From positions 1 through 64,000 of the forward strand of contig JAKBRJ010000002.1 in the NCBI GenBank assembly GCA_021834785.1: a stretch of DNA of 64,000 nt. Direction: 5' to 3'. A program made the translations under genes and the position numbers. Numbering within the stretch: the first letter of the stretch is position 1; the number at the start of each line of letters is the position of its first letter. This document shows, piece by piece, positions 54,270 to 63,945 of this stretch. A model generated the notes under the pieces. That model ran no database searches. It was not told the origin of the DNA and saw only the letters and a program-made list of their open reading frames with translations. The DNA is from Microcaldota archaeon. GTDB lineage: Archaea; Micrarchaeota; Micrarchaeia; Micrarchaeales; Micrarchaeaceae.

Positions 54270-55508
54270 CTATTGTTTATCAATTGTACTTGTGTTAAGC
54301 TTCGAGCTGGCACCCTCAAAAATGAAAGCACTTGCTACTAACAACAATCCAGCAACTACAAAGCTAGCAGAATATCCTAAGTAATAGGATATGTATCCTG
54401 CTAGCAATGCGCCCACTAGGAAAGATACGCTAACCAAGGACGTATATATTCCGAGCTTGCTGGCTCTGTGTTCCGTCCCTATAGCTTCAAAAACCAACGT
54501 ATTGGATGCAGTATAATACAACGAGTATGCAAGTCCTGCCCCTATCGCATACAGTACGATGTTCAGTATTACGAACCCTGAAAATTTGGTGAACGTGAGG
54601 AATATGAATGCTATGGCAATGTACGACCCTCCACGCAGGAGTATGGCATTGGGCAGCATGCGCGTTTTAATTCTTTTTGCAACGTAGTTGCCAAAGTAAG
54701 CGAACGTGAAAACCTGTATGAATATGCCTATAGTTATTATCAGGAATATCGTGAACTCCGTAAGCCCTATATCCTTCAGGCCTACAGGGTAGGCAGTATT
54801 AAAGAGACCGCTGCTGATGAAGAAAGCAAATATCGCCAGATAAAGGGCGCCGAGGTAGGATTTCGGCCTGTGCATCTTGGTGCCTATATTGAATATTATC
54901 TTGAAAACCGATATCTTAGGCGTGGAGACAAGGAGCACTGGTTGCATCATTACCCTTGTGATAAACGAATGTATATTGGAAAGCATCAACTTTCTTGGCA
55001 GCATGCGCGCGGGCTCATATATCAAAATCATGCTCATTACTATTGAAGGTATCGCAACAAGCCCAAACATTAATGGCAGGAATCTTATTGCGACAAATCC
55101 CAATAAAGCTGTTGAAAGGGCGAATCCCATTCCTCCCCCAAGGCTTACTATAAACTGAAACTTGGAGAAGACTGCAGGCCACTGATCTTCCGGAGAATTC
55201 TCCATGACTAGCATGTTGAGGGGAGTTGCATTTGCACCTATAACAAACGACAGTGCACCGTAGAGCAGTATGACAAAAAGTATGTTTCCTGTAAAGAACA
55301 TCATTGCAAGGAAGAACGCAAGCCCCGCATAAGAGAGTATTATCATGTTTTTCTTGTTGTTAAACCTATCAACGACGCGCCCCCATAAGTATGCTGCAGG
55401 TATCGCAAGCGCACTTCCGAACGTTATCGCGAATGATGCATCTATTACGTTGCCGCCTATACTGAGTATGTACAAGATGACAATTGTCGATACCGGGCCG
55501 TATGCCAT
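54270..55508 (-). CDS. MFS transporter with probable non-AUG start
   Basis: About 412 residues from the first ATG, 11-12 helices, with DRFNNKKNMIILSY (MFS loop 2-3 motif-like). The family N-terminus is upstream: the frame from 55565 adds ITQGSQNSQKWIYATFPGSM, giving a full first helix. No ATG/GTG/TTG is there; AUA at 55563-55565 follows GGTG by 5 nt. The extended form is favoured. Substrate unknown. Confidence 0.8.
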   Translation of the reverse strand: MAYGPVSTIVILYILSIGGNVIDASFAITFGSALAIPAAYLWGRVVDRFNNKKNMIILSYAGLAFFLAMMFFTGNILFVILLYGALSFVIGANATPLNMLVMENSPEDQWPAVFSKFQFIVSLGGGMGFALSTALLGFVAIRFLPLMFGLVAIPSIVMSMILIYEPARMLPRKLMLSNIHSFITRVMMQPVLLVSTPKISVFKIIFNIGTKMHRPKSYLGALYLAIFAFFISSGLFNTAYPVGLKDIGLTEFTIFLIITIGIFIQVFTFAYFGNYVAKRIKTRMLPNAILLRGGSYIAIAFIFLTFTKFSGFVILNIVLYAIGAGLAYSLYYTASNTLVFEAIGTEHRASKLGIYTSLVSVSFLVGALLAGYISYYLGYSASFVVAGLLLVASAFIFEGASSKLNTSTIDKQ

Positions 55509-55562
55509 GCTTCCAGGGAATGTGGCGTATATCCATTTCTGGCTGTTTTGTGAACCTTGCGT

Positions 55563-55574
55563 TATAATTCCACC
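55563..55574 (-). promoter_or_regulatory. SD site followed by AUA, MFS gene
   Basis: Minus-strand GGTGGAATTATA, with GGTG then 5 nt then ATA, in frame with the MFS gene. Confidence 0.45.
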
Positions 55575-55654
55575 ATATTATTTTGCTTTTTAAGTTATCA
55601 ATAAAAATAGTGCGCACAATATTTAAGCATAAACGCCTAATCACTTTTGATAAA

Positions 55655-55960
55655 ATGACAAACAAGAACGATGACATTCGGGTGCTATATATATTGGCAT
55701 ACCTTCTGGAATGGCTTTCAGGCATAATAATATTCTTCGCATTCGGAAAAGACGACAAGAAACTCAGGAAACATTCGCTTCAAGCGATACTTCTTGGCAT
55801 CATATCGATCATTGCTGCGTCGTTCTTTTCAATCATAGAAATTCCATTATTCGGAAGTACAATAGTGTTGCTAATATGGTTATATGGCATGTATGTAGGC
55901 TTTGAAGCGTATATGGGTAGAGAGATAAGCATACCTCTGATATCGGAATACGTCAAATGA
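55655..55960 (+). CDS. Small membrane protein (DUF4870/Tic20-like)
   Basis: About 101 residues with three helices. VLYILAYLLEWLSGIIIFF then FGKDDKKLRKHSLQAILLG is the DUF4870-like pattern (helix, charged loop with His, helix). Function unknown. ATG 55655 follows an A/T-rich promoter. Confidence 0.65.
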   Translation: MTNKNDDIRVLYILAYLLEWLSGIIIFFAFGKDDKKLRKHSLQAILLGIISIIAASFFSIIEIPLFGSTIVLLIWLYGMYVGFEAYMGREISIPLISEYVK

Positions 55961-56038
55961 TTTCGTCCTTTAAAATTGCCGCCCAGACGGCAAACTTATA
56001 AATATTTCTACGTGTGCAATGCAGAACCGGTAGATATA

Positions 56039-56947
56039 TTGGAAAAGACACGTAGGCAAAAATCGGCGCCCATCAAGCCAAGCCCTGCAATCACGTGCAG
56101 TTACTTAAATTTTGAGCCTGATCCCGTATGCCAGAATGTTATCTGGTATGAATCCAACGAGCACTATAGCGCGGGCGCTATATCTGCGCTGCGCAACATA
56201 GCGGGCATAGATTCATATATCGGAGTATGTGGAGGTTTCACGCAAAACATGCTGATCATCGGTGCCCTCCAGGAAAAAAATATGTTGCGTACGATCGACA
56301 TCTTCGATATAGACAAGAACCAACTCACCAATGCTTCAAAACTTGCAAGGCAGGCTGCCATGCCAAGTTATCTTGCCGCCGAAACGGAAAGATTGAATAT
56401 AAACCCGCTTGCAATGAAAGTAAAATTTGAAATGCGGTCTCTTGCGGAAAAGATAGATGCTATAAGCGAATATGGCAAATATTTCATATATCTCTCGAAT
56501 GTAGTGGCAGTCCCTTTCAAAGGAATCGATTCAGACGGGAAATGCGGGTTGAGCTACATTGGCGGGTACACTGGGAGCGGCATCGTGAAAGGCAACGAAA
56601 TGCTGAAGCAGATAGCTGGCAATGAATTCATACTGGACGGCAGTTACGTGATGGTATCATCCCCTTCGTGGCCAGTGCTTCTAAGTGACAAAAGCATGAA
56701 TATATACAGCGACGTGATGGTTATGAAGAAAGAACACCAGTGCGGAAAAAGTTTGATGGCACACCATTTTTCATATATACATAATTATGAATATGCCGAT
56801 AAAACTTGGGAAAACCACTATCTCAGATCGCTGTCAAATGAAAATGTATTTATAGGGCTGATGCGCCAGTTCTACGGCGACTACAGGAAACTTATGAACC
56901 TGTCGGACATAGACTGGTATGAGAAAGAGGTCCTTAAACAGGATTAA
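56039..56947 (+). CDS. Rossmann-like protein, possible methyltransferase
   Basis: About 302 residues, soluble. IDSYIGVCGGFTQNMLIIGA (glycine-rich) and IDIFDIDKNQLTNA (acidic) resemble SAM-binding motif I and II, but spacing is loose and no family is recognised. Start: TATA near 55999; TTG 56039 follows GGTAG at 6 nt. GTG 56012 and TTG 55976 are in frame but lie before the predicted transcript. Confidence 0.55.
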   Translation: MEKTRRQKSAPIKPSPAITCSYLNFEPDPVCQNVIWYESNEHYSAGAISALRNIAGIDSYIGVCGGFTQNMLIIGALQEKNMLRTIDIFDIDKNQLTNASKLARQAAMPSYLAAETERLNINPLAMKVKFEMRSLAEKIDAISEYGKYFIYLSNVVAVPFKGIDSDGKCGLSYIGGYTGSGIVKGNEMLKQIAGNEFILDGSYVMVSSPSWPVLLSDKSMNIYSDVMVMKKEHQCGKSLMAHHFSYIHNYEYADKTWENHYLRSLSNENVFIGLMRQFYGDYRKLMNLSDIDWYEKEVLKQD

Positions 56948-56991
56948 TGAGCGTCTTCAGTGCTAATTTGGATTGGCGTTAGGTATTATTG

Positions 56992-58020
56992 CTAGTTTAT
57001 GTTGTTCGTCGAATTAGTTAGGTTACGATAATTTATCTCAAGAAAACCGATGCTTTGCAATATACTCCCTGTGCTATTTATTACCATTATGGCAGTTGGT
57101 GCAGGCACTGCCTTTATTTTATATGCAATATCCTGCTGAATGAAGTCTGCCTTAACATGGAATTTAGTGCTGACCGTGTAATTAGAAAGCAGCACTATGT
57201 ACCCGCAGCCATTCGCCATATGGCCTACAATGCTCCCAGATTCAAACCCGACAGCCTTGCCATTATTGTGATTTGAAAAGGCGGCTAAATACTCATGAAA
57301 TGGAATATCCCCCGAAGTGGAATTCTCCACTTCTGATAGGAAAGTTTCGTTGCTGAAAAAGAATACATTAGATGCAACAGACGCTTTAAACGATATGTCC
57401 AATGTGGCATTCGACCCTGAGATGCATATGGGGTCCGACACATAATATGGTGTTGGTGACATAGCAACCGAATAATTGGAATAGCTTTGGGCGCTAACAT
57501 TGTAATAGTATGGCACAGATACGTTAATATACTGGCTAAGCGGCACTGCAGTGCTTTGCGGCCAAAACGGGCCCAAAAGCAATACCAACGCTGCGATTAT
57601 GCCAATATAAGAAATATTTGTTTTATGTTTTTTAATAAAACCGATAAAACTTTTTTCTACCTTTGACTCATTGCCGTTTCCAATCATCACAGAAATGAAT
57701 ATGCCGATTACTGCGCTTATAAGCAGGTAATAGCCCACTATCGCAACATTAATCCCTATGGTTGAAAATTTTGCCAGCATAAAATAAAAGGCTGATCCTA
57801 TGATTATGAAAACCAACGCTGCGATGATCAAATCCTTTGAAATGTTTTCATAAAATCCAGATATGGCTCCTATCGCTATGAAAATCAGAAAGGAATAAAG
57901 TATCATCTGGCTGTTGTTGAGAAGAACGAATTCGAGTAAGAAGCAGAGTGCCAATATAACATATAATGTGATGAGCGAGTACCATACCAGTCGGTTTTCG
58001 GTTTTTGTACTCACGTGCAT
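56992..58020 (-). CDS. Multi-pass membrane protein with outside domain
   Basis: About 342 residues. Four or five helices at the N-terminus, another near 142-160, then an outside domain with N-x-S/T sequons and two Cys. Not recognised. It ends the minus-strand run that begins with tRNA-Val. Confidence 0.65.
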   Translation of the reverse strand: MHVSTKTENRLVWYSLITLYVILALCFLLEFVLLNNSQMILYSFLIFIAIGAISGFYENISKDLIIAALVFIIIGSAFYFMLAKFSTIGINVAIVGYYLLISAVIGIFISVMIGNGNESKVEKSFIGFIKKHKTNISYIGIIAALVLLLGPFWPQSTAVPLSQYINVSVPYYYNVSAQSYSNYSVAMSPTPYYVSDPICISGSNATLDISFKASVASNVFFFSNETFLSEVENSTSGDIPFHEYLAAFSNHNNGKAVGFESGSIVGHMANGCGYIVLLSNYTVSTKFHVKADFIQQDIAYKIKAVPAPTAIMVINSTGSILQSIGFLEINYRNLTNSTNNIN

Positions 58021-58037
58021 CATACAACCTTAACATA

Positions 58038-58125
58038 TGGGCCCGCGGAGGGTCGAACTCCGATCTCCAGCGTGTAAAGCGTATGCGCAATAAGCTTGGC
58101 ATCTTAGCCGTTGGACGACGGGCCC
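58038..58125 (-). tRNA. tRNA-Val(UAC) with intron in the anticodon stem
   Basis: Acceptor GGGCCCG/CGGGCCC, T-stem CGGAG/CTCCG, anticodon loop TTTACAC (UAC) and discriminator A. The 5' anticodon stem CCAGC is split CCA|GC by a 16-nt intron. Spliced length 72 nt. Confidence 0.93.
58081..58096 (-). other. Non-canonical 29/30 intron of tRNA-Val (16 nt)
   Basis: ATGC pairs with GCAT, with 3-nt bulges CAA and ACG. Cutting after the second base of each removes AGCTTATTGCGCATAC and restores CCAGC/GCTGG. Confidence 0.87.
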
Positions 58126-58132
58126 ATAAAGA

Positions 58133-59362
58133 TTATTTTCTTGCATGTCTCATGCAAAAATTATTTATCTTATTAATTGAATAATCTAATATTCCTTTCG
58201 GTGCCAGTGAGACTATCCTGAAATGCGATTCCGCCCCGAATCCTGACCCCCTTGTTACCTGTATGCCCTCTTCAAGCAGGAGCTTTTGCACGAATTCGGC
58301 ATCATTTTTCATATGAAGCGCCTTTAAGTCTATCCTCGGCAATATGTAAAATGCACCATTAGGCGCTACCGTTTTTATAAAACTGTTGCTTTTTAGTATC
58401 CTCATCGAATGGTTGACTCTTTTTTCTATTTCTGCGGTCATATGCACTATGGCTTTTTTATGCTCCTTCATATTGCCTATCGCTTCTGCAGCGGCATACA
58501 TGGCGGGTGTGTTTAGCGAAAGCCTTACTCTAGCATAGTCCACAAGTTTGGATTTCAATGAATTCGAATTTCTGTCGCTTTCCGGTATAATTGCAAAGCC
58601 TATCCTAAATCCGGTTGAATCATAATCTTTTGACATCCCATTGAGTATAACGTGGGGTATGCCTTTTGCGAGTTTTGCAAGGCTTGTGAATTTAGCTCCA
58701 TTATAAACTATCTCATCATATATTTCGTCGCTTATGAGCATCACTCCATAATCGTTTGCTATGTCTACAACTTCCTTAAGCACTTTCATGCCCAATACTG
58801 TTCCTGTGGGATTGTTGGGGTTCGTTATGAGCATGTATTTGACCCTATTTAACCTCCTATCTGATTTGAGTTTTGCAAGTTTTCCTCTTATCACGTCAGG
58901 ATCCATGGCCCACTCTCTAGATTCCTCGTAATCTGCCATTATCGGTATGCCCTCTTCAAGCTTAAGTTGGGTCATATATTGGTTGTAGTAAGGCTTGAAT
59001 ATAACTGCATTGTCCCCTTTGTTTATGAGTGCGCTGTTTATGAAAAGCAGCGCTTCAGAGATTCCTGCTGTGGCTATTATGCCATCGTCAGGTAAATCTA
59101 CGCCATACATGGTTCTGTAACGCTTCTGCACTGCATGGGCCAGCTCTGCAGATCCCTGCGCTTTAGAATAATAGGTCTTTGATTCCCTGAGGGCTTTTAC
59201 GTAAGCGTCTATCACGTATTTTGGCGTCCTGAAGTATACTGCGGGATCTCCTCTATTGAGCTTTACGACCCTCACGCCTTTATTGGCAAGCCTATCTGCC
59301 ATGCTGTCCTCCTCCAAAAGGGCATTATAAACAAACCTGCTCCTCTCCGAGAGAAATGCCAT
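58133..59362 (-). CDS. Class I/II aminotransferase (AspB/AlaT-like)
   Basis: About 409 residues, PLP fold type I. NPNNPTGTVLG and LNGMSKDYDSTGFRIGF (PLP Lys in SK) are present; N-terminal LNRGDPAVYFRTPKYV and ISDEIYDEI (PLP Asp). Similar to archaeal alanine/aspartate aminotransferases. Substrate not distinguished. Confidence 0.92.
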   Translation of the reverse strand: MAFLSERSRFVYNALLEEDSMADRLANKGVRVVKLNRGDPAVYFRTPKYVIDAYVKALRESKTYYSKAQGSAELAHAVQKRYRTMYGVDLPDDGIIATAGISEALLFINSALINKGDNAVIFKPYYNQYMTQLKLEEGIPIMADYEESREWAMDPDVIRGKLAKLKSDRRLNRVKYMLITNPNNPTGTVLGMKVLKEVVDIANDYGVMLISDEIYDEIVYNGAKFTSLAKLAKGIPHVILNGMSKDYDSTGFRIGFAIIPESDRNSNSLKSKLVDYARVRLSLNTPAMYAAAEAIGNMKEHKKAIVHMTAEIEKRVNHSMRILKSNSFIKTVAPNGAFYILPRIDLKALHMKNDAEFVQKLLLEEGIQVTRGSGFGAESHFRIVSLAPKGILDYSINKINNFCMRHARK

Positions 59363-59424
59363 ATTATCACATTATACTGGCCCATATAAAAATAAATACT
59401 GCTTTAAAAAGTGCGTTGAGCAAG

Positions 59425-60090
59425 TTACTTCATTTCAAGGTGTGCTTTTTCTATTATGTAGTTGCCTATGCTACCGTCCCATTCCCTCCTGGCTCTGTCG
59501 ATTACTATCCTCTCCCTGAACAACGGGGCATCTAGCACGAAAGATTCAGCCTCCCCTCCTTCAAAAAGCATGTTTATCCCATACCTCTTATTAAGGCTAA
59601 CGAGCCTGCGTATTACGCCATCATCGATTCTGGAGCCAAGAAAGCTTTCATCAAGCCCCTCCGCCGAAACATGAGTTATTATTGCATTGTAATCCCTGGA
59701 AAGCTCATCCAATTCATTCATCGGGTCTATGCCCCACAGCGGAGATATGTGTTCTATGCCCAACCTTTCGCATATCGTGTTTATCCTGTTCCTTTGGTAT
59801 GTGCTGGCCACCGCGCCTGTTATCAATTTTGTAACGTGGTTATCCGTAAGCGCAATCTCTATGTCATCAAGCTCTTTTTCCTTTTCACCTTCAGTCATTA
59901 CCAAACGATGCATTATCCCTAGGGCTTTTGCCTGCATGCTGCTGAATTCTACGTTTGGCCTATGGAACATATAGCTGTATTCATTTTTCGATATCATTGT
60001 TATGAGCAACTCCGCTTTGCATCCTGCGTAGTACGCCTTATGCAAGGCCAATGTCGAATCCTTTCCTCCGCTGTATAAGCATGCTATCAT
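59425..60090 (-). CDS. dph6: Diphthine-ammonia ligase Dph6
   Basis: About 221 residues, ATP-pyrophosphatase fold. SGGKDSTLALH at the N-terminus binds ATP; EGGEAESFVLDAP near the C-terminus is the Dph6 motif. It does the last step of diphthamide synthesis on EF2. No Dph2 or Dph5 in the window. Confidence 0.92.
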   Translation of the reverse strand: MIACLYSGGKDSTLALHKAYYAGCKAELLITMISKNEYSYMFHRPNVEFSSMQAKALGIMHRLVMTEGEKEKELDDIEIALTDNHVTKLITGAVASTYQRNRINTICERLGIEHISPLWGIDPMNELDELSRDYNAIITHVSAEGLDESFLGSRIDDGVIRRLVSLNKRYGINMLFEGGEAESFVLDAPLFRERIVIDRARREWDGSIGNYIIEKAHLEMK

Positions 60091-60094
60091 AAAA

Positions 60095-60763
60095 TCACAG
60101 TTTACTGCCTGCTCTGTGCTTTAAAGTGCTTGATGGGCATATCCCCTTCAGGATGCACCTTCCACAGATTTTTTTCCTGGCTGTGCATGTGTCCCTTCCC
60201 AATGCTATTAAAAGATGGGATATATTCTGCCATTCCTTTTTTGGATATACTGACATAAGCGCGCTCTCTATAACCTCTGGTTTTTTAGAATTTGCAAGCC
60301 CAAGTCTGTTGGCTACGGTTATGCAATGCGTATCGATTGCTATGCCATCGTTTATGCCGTACGCATTTGAAAGCACTACATTTGCTGTTTTTCTTCCGAC
60401 ACCTGGAAGCATCATCAAATTTTCGATGCTGCGCGGTACCTTGAGTTTGAATTCATCCCGCATCATCCTGGCAGCATTCACTATGTTCTTGGATTTTGTC
60501 CTATACAATCCTATGCTTCTGGTGTATCTATAAAGATCGCTAGGCCTTGCAGATGCAAACTCCATTATCGATTTATATTTTCTGAACAATGCAGGTGTTA
60601 TAAGATTAACCTGCCTGTCCTGCGCCTGCGCAGACAGCATCGTCGCCACTAGGAGTTCCCATGGATTTTCATGGTTTAAACCTGTGTGCATTGCATTCCT
60701 GTATCTGCGTTTGAGCAGCCCAAGTACGCGCGATGCATATAACATCCTGTTTTGGTGTCCCAT
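60095..60763 (-). CDS. nth: Endonuclease III
   Basis: About 222 residues. HhH motif LPGVGRKTANVVL (catalytic Lys), AIDTHC (catalytic Asp) and a C-terminal iron-sulfur loop C-x6-C-x2-C-x5-C (CTARKKICGRCILKGIC). It removes oxidised pyrimidines in base excision repair. Four nt separate it from dph6. Confidence 0.95.
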   Translation of the reverse strand: MGHQNRMLYASRVLGLLKRRYRNAMHTGLNHENPWELLVATMLSAQAQDRQVNLITPALFRKYKSIMEFASARPSDLYRYTRSIGLYRTKSKNIVNAARMMRDEFKLKVPRSIENLMMLPGVGRKTANVVLSNAYGINDGIAIDTHCITVANRLGLANSKKPEVIESALMSVYPKKEWQNISHLLIALGRDTCTARKKICGRCILKGICPSSTLKHRAGSKL

Positions 60764-60821
60764 TCCTGCATTGCCTTTAAATACGTTAAAATATAAACAA
60801 AAATATCTAAAAGGTGTTTTA

Positions 60822-61913
60822 TTGGCTCAGGAAAAAAGCGATAAGATAAAAACGATAATGTCAAGGAAGGAGGAGCACATAAAGATATGCCTTGACAAGC
60901 CAGTGCAGGCAAAAGACAAGCGCACGCTTTTCAATAATGTCCAGCTCATAAACGATTCGCTACCTGAATTAGACTACGATGAAATTGACGTTTCTGTCGA
61001 TTTCTTGGGCCATAAGTTCTCTGCTCCAATAATGGCAGGCGCCATGACTGGCGGGGCCGAACTTGCAAAAAAGATAAATGAAAATATTGCAGTAGCGTGC
61101 GAAGAACTCGGGTTGGGCATGGCCGTCGGCAGCCAAAGAGCCGCATTGTACGATAAAGTGCTTGAAGAAACCTATTCAATAACTAGAAAATCGGCACCAA
61201 GCATATTCATAGGTGCCAATATCGGCGGTGCGCAAATATCTAAGGGTTTTCCGCTTGATGACGCAAAGAAGCTTATAGACATGCTCGATGCAAATGCGCT
61301 TTATGTGCATCTGAACCCCGCACAAGAAATAGTGCAGCCCGAAGGCGAACCTGCATACAAAAATGTCCTGTCTGGGATAAAGGATATGGTTAACGAGGTA
61401 GGGAAGCCGGTAATAGCAAAGGAGGTAGGTTTTGGCATTTCAGGAAATGCTGCAAAGAAATTGGAATCCATGGGCGTCAGCGCTATAGAAGTAGCGGGGA
61501 CTGGCGGGACAAGCTATGCCGCAGTCGAATGGTATCGTGCAAAGGAGATGAAGATGCATTCAAAGGAGATGCTGGGCAATCTTTTATGGGATTGGGGCAT
61601 CCCCACTGCTGCATCCTTATACTCTGTAAACCATTCAGTTAAGATACCGATTGTTTCATCTGGGGGCATACGGACAGGATTGGACATCGCAAAGTCTATG
61701 GCGTTGGGCGCATCCACGTGTGCGATTGCGCTTCCATTACTGAGACCTGCAACCATATCAAGTGATGCGGTCAAGGAAGTATTTGAAGGCATGATCTATG
61801 AGTTGAAAGCAGCAATGTTCCTTACTGGATGCAAAAATATAGAAGAGTTGAAGCATTCCAGGTATGTAATCACAGGCGAACTTAAGGATTGGATATCCTG
61901 CATGTCAGATTGA
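60822..61913 (+). CDS. fni: Isopentenyl-diphosphate isomerase, type 2
   Basis: About 363 residues, FMN TIM barrel. MSRKEEHIKICL, PIMAGAMTGGAELAKKIN, VGSQRAAL, IGANIGGAQ, HLNPAQEIVQPEGE and SSGGIRTGLDIAKSMALGA are the family motifs. Converts IPP to DMAPP for archaeal lipid synthesis. TTG 60822 follows GGTG at 5 nt and a TATA box; the frame from 60684 lies inside nth. Confidence 0.95.
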   Translation: MAQEKSDKIKTIMSRKEEHIKICLDKPVQAKDKRTLFNNVQLINDSLPELDYDEIDVSVDFLGHKFSAPIMAGAMTGGAELAKKINENIAVACEELGLGMAVGSQRAALYDKVLEETYSITRKSAPSIFIGANIGGAQISKGFPLDDAKKLIDMLDANALYVHLNPAQEIVQPEGEPAYKNVLSGIKDMVNEVGKPVIAKEVGFGISGNAAKKLESMGVSAIEVAGTGGTSYAAVEWYRAKEMKMHSKEMLGNLLWDWGIPTAASLYSVNHSVKIPIVSSGGIRTGLDIAKSMALGASTCAIALPLLRPATISSDAVKEVFEGMIYELKAAMFLTGCKNIEELKHSRYVITGELKDWISCMSD

Positions 61914-61935
61914 TTAAAAATATAAAGGTATTTGG

Positions 61936-63231
61936 ATGGATGGCAAGATAAATGCCGAATGGGATAGGCTTGGCAAGGTGGCAGTCCATAAGCCCGGAGT
62001 AGAGGCGTTCTTCGGCATTTTGGATCCTAGCGCATCGCTGTACAACACATCATTCAATTTGCATTCGTCGCAAGCAGAACACGATGAGCTGGTACGCGTT
62101 CTAAAAGATCAGTTTGGCGTCATGGCTGTGAGATTGAAGGATTCGCTGGCTTATTCTGCCAATTCCAACGAAAGCATAAAAAAAAGGCTCCAAAGCATTG
62201 CATCTAAAAGGATTGTATATTCCGGCAATGCTACAAGTGCGCGCTCAGCTGGAAGGGAAATGCGAATAAACCTGAATTCGTACGGGTCTGACTACTTATT
62301 TGACGCTGCATTGCTTAATCCCAATGTCAGGATAAAATCACATAATGGCAACATCACAGCTTCTACTACGCTGAAAAATCCAATTTCAAATATGTATTTC
62401 ATGCGTGACCAGCAAATCATTACCAATATGGGTGTATTCATATCTAGGATGTCGAAACCGCAGAGGAAGGGGGAAACAGATATTGCCAAACTATTTTGGG
62501 ATTCGTTAGGGTTGCCAATTTCGGGTGCCGCCCAAAAGCCGGCATTCATAGAGGGCGGAGATTACATGCCTATGAATGATTTTGCAATTATAGGCACGGG
62601 CAGAAGGACTAACCTGTCGGGCGCCAAGCAACTCATTTCAAATTCCCTTAATTTTGACGAGGTGGCAATCGTATGCTCCCCCGAAAACGAGCTGCTGCCG
62701 AAAGCCTACGCAGATCAAATGATAGACATGCATCTAGACACGTATTTTAATGTTGCCGGAAGTGCGACCGTAGTTGGTTCCAAATACGTGCTCGAATCGT
62801 CAATGCTTCAAGCATATGTCCGCGAAAGAAAAGGCGAATATAAAAAGTCCGGCAGCGCTACGAGCCTGTACAAATACATTATTGGAAAAGGTTTCAATCT
62901 AATCGACATACCTATAATAGAGCAGCTTTCATATGCTACAAATTTTCTGTGCATACGCGATGGAACCATATTGGCAGTTGATGAAATCCCAATACTAAAG
63001 AAGACGCTGGAATATGTATTGACGAAAGCGAAGAGCAATCCAAGCGCCTATGGCGGGCTGTTAAGGCGCATACGCGCCGAATACGCAAAAATAAAGGATA
63101 GGCGCAGCATCTTTCCAAACAACAAGCAGTCTAGGGATAGCGGTATTGACGCATATGCCGTAAATCTAACAAATCTTACTGGGGGGTATGGCGGCGCCCA
63201 CTGCATGACGGTTGCCTTTGAAAGGGCATAA
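61936..63231 (+). CDS. arcA: Arginine deiminase
   Basis: About 431 residues. NMYFMRDQQIITNMGV, FIEGGDYMP, MHLDTYFNV (catalytic His) and GGYGGAHCMTVAFER (catalytic Cys) are the deiminase signatures. It converts arginine to citrulline and ammonia. No ornithine carbamoyltransferase or carbamate kinase gene is adjacent, although carAB lies in the window. Confidence 0.92.
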   Translation: MDGKINAEWDRLGKVAVHKPGVEAFFGILDPSASLYNTSFNLHSSQAEHDELVRVLKDQFGVMAVRLKDSLAYSANSNESIKKRLQSIASKRIVYSGNATSARSAGREMRINLNSYGSDYLFDAALLNPNVRIKSHNGNITASTTLKNPISNMYFMRDQQIITNMGVFISRMSKPQRKGETDIAKLFWDSLGLPISGAAQKPAFIEGGDYMPMNDFAIIGTGRRTNLSGAKQLISNSLNFDEVAIVCSPENELLPKAYADQMIDMHLDTYFNVAGSATVVGSKYVLESSMLQAYVRERKGEYKKSGSATSLYKYIIGKGFNLIDIPIIEQLSYATNFLCIRDGTILAVDEIPILKKTLEYVLTKAKSNPSAYGGLLRRIRAEYAKIKDRRSIFPNNKQSRDSGIDAYAVNLTNLTGGYGGAHCMTVAFERA

Positions 63232-63288
63232 TATCCTAAAAAATAGGAAACGGTAGCTATTTATATCTGGTTAAACGTTAAAAATACC

Positions 63289-63909
63289 ATGCAGAACTTA
63301 GGTTATAATACACGAAAAGAGTATAACATAAAGCCCTACCAGCTGGATGACATATACGAAAGGCTACACGGCATATTCGATGACATTATAATAATAGGCG
63401 GCAGGGCGGTCAACATATACTGCTCAAACAATAAAAGGAATACTCACGATATAGATGTAGTGGTGGGATTTGGAAATTCAAAAAATGGCAGTGATGCAAT
63501 AAAAGAGAAGGCCCTACAAAGCAGTTTCATGTATGAAGAATCAAAAGGCTTGGTAAAGAAACTCATAGATCGAGAGACCAACATATCTATAGACCTGTAC
63601 TATAGCAAATCCATATCAAACATAGAACTATCTGATATAATAAAATATTCGCAAAAGAGGACCATGGGAAGCCAAGGGACGATTGTTAATGTAGTCCATC
63701 CTGCGTTGCTTATCCTGATGAAGATGCAAAGCAACAGGCAGAAAGACAAAAATGATATATATAATCTGATAGACAACCTATATGGGCAGCCCGAGCGTTT
63801 TATGCAAAAAGAAAATAAGATGCTGTCAATGTACCTTGAGCCTGCGGAGCTTAAAAAGCTTGAAGCAGCACTAATGCTGATATATGGCGAAAGGCATCGG
63901 AGAAATTGA
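63289..63909 (+). CDS. Nucleotidyltransferase-fold protein (AbiEii-like)
   Basis: About 206 residues. IIIGGRAVNIYCSN then THDIDVVVG supplies the GG...DxD nucleotidyltransferase core; helices follow with LILMKMQSNRQKDKNDI, a pattern seen in AbiEii-type toxins. No AbiEi antitoxin partner is adjacent. Function unknown. Confidence 0.72.
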   Translation: MQNLGYNTRKEYNIKPYQLDDIYERLHGIFDDIIIIGGRAVNIYCSNNKRNTHDIDVVVGFGNSKNGSDAIKEKALQSSFMYEESKGLVKKLIDRETNISIDLYYSKSISNIELSDIIKYSQKRTMGSQGTIVNVVHPALLILMKMQSNRQKDKNDIYNLIDNLYGQPERFMQKENKMLSMYLEPAELKKLEAALMLIYGERHRRN

Positions 63910-63945
63910 CGACCTTTTTAAATAAGTGACCTTCCAAATCACCAT

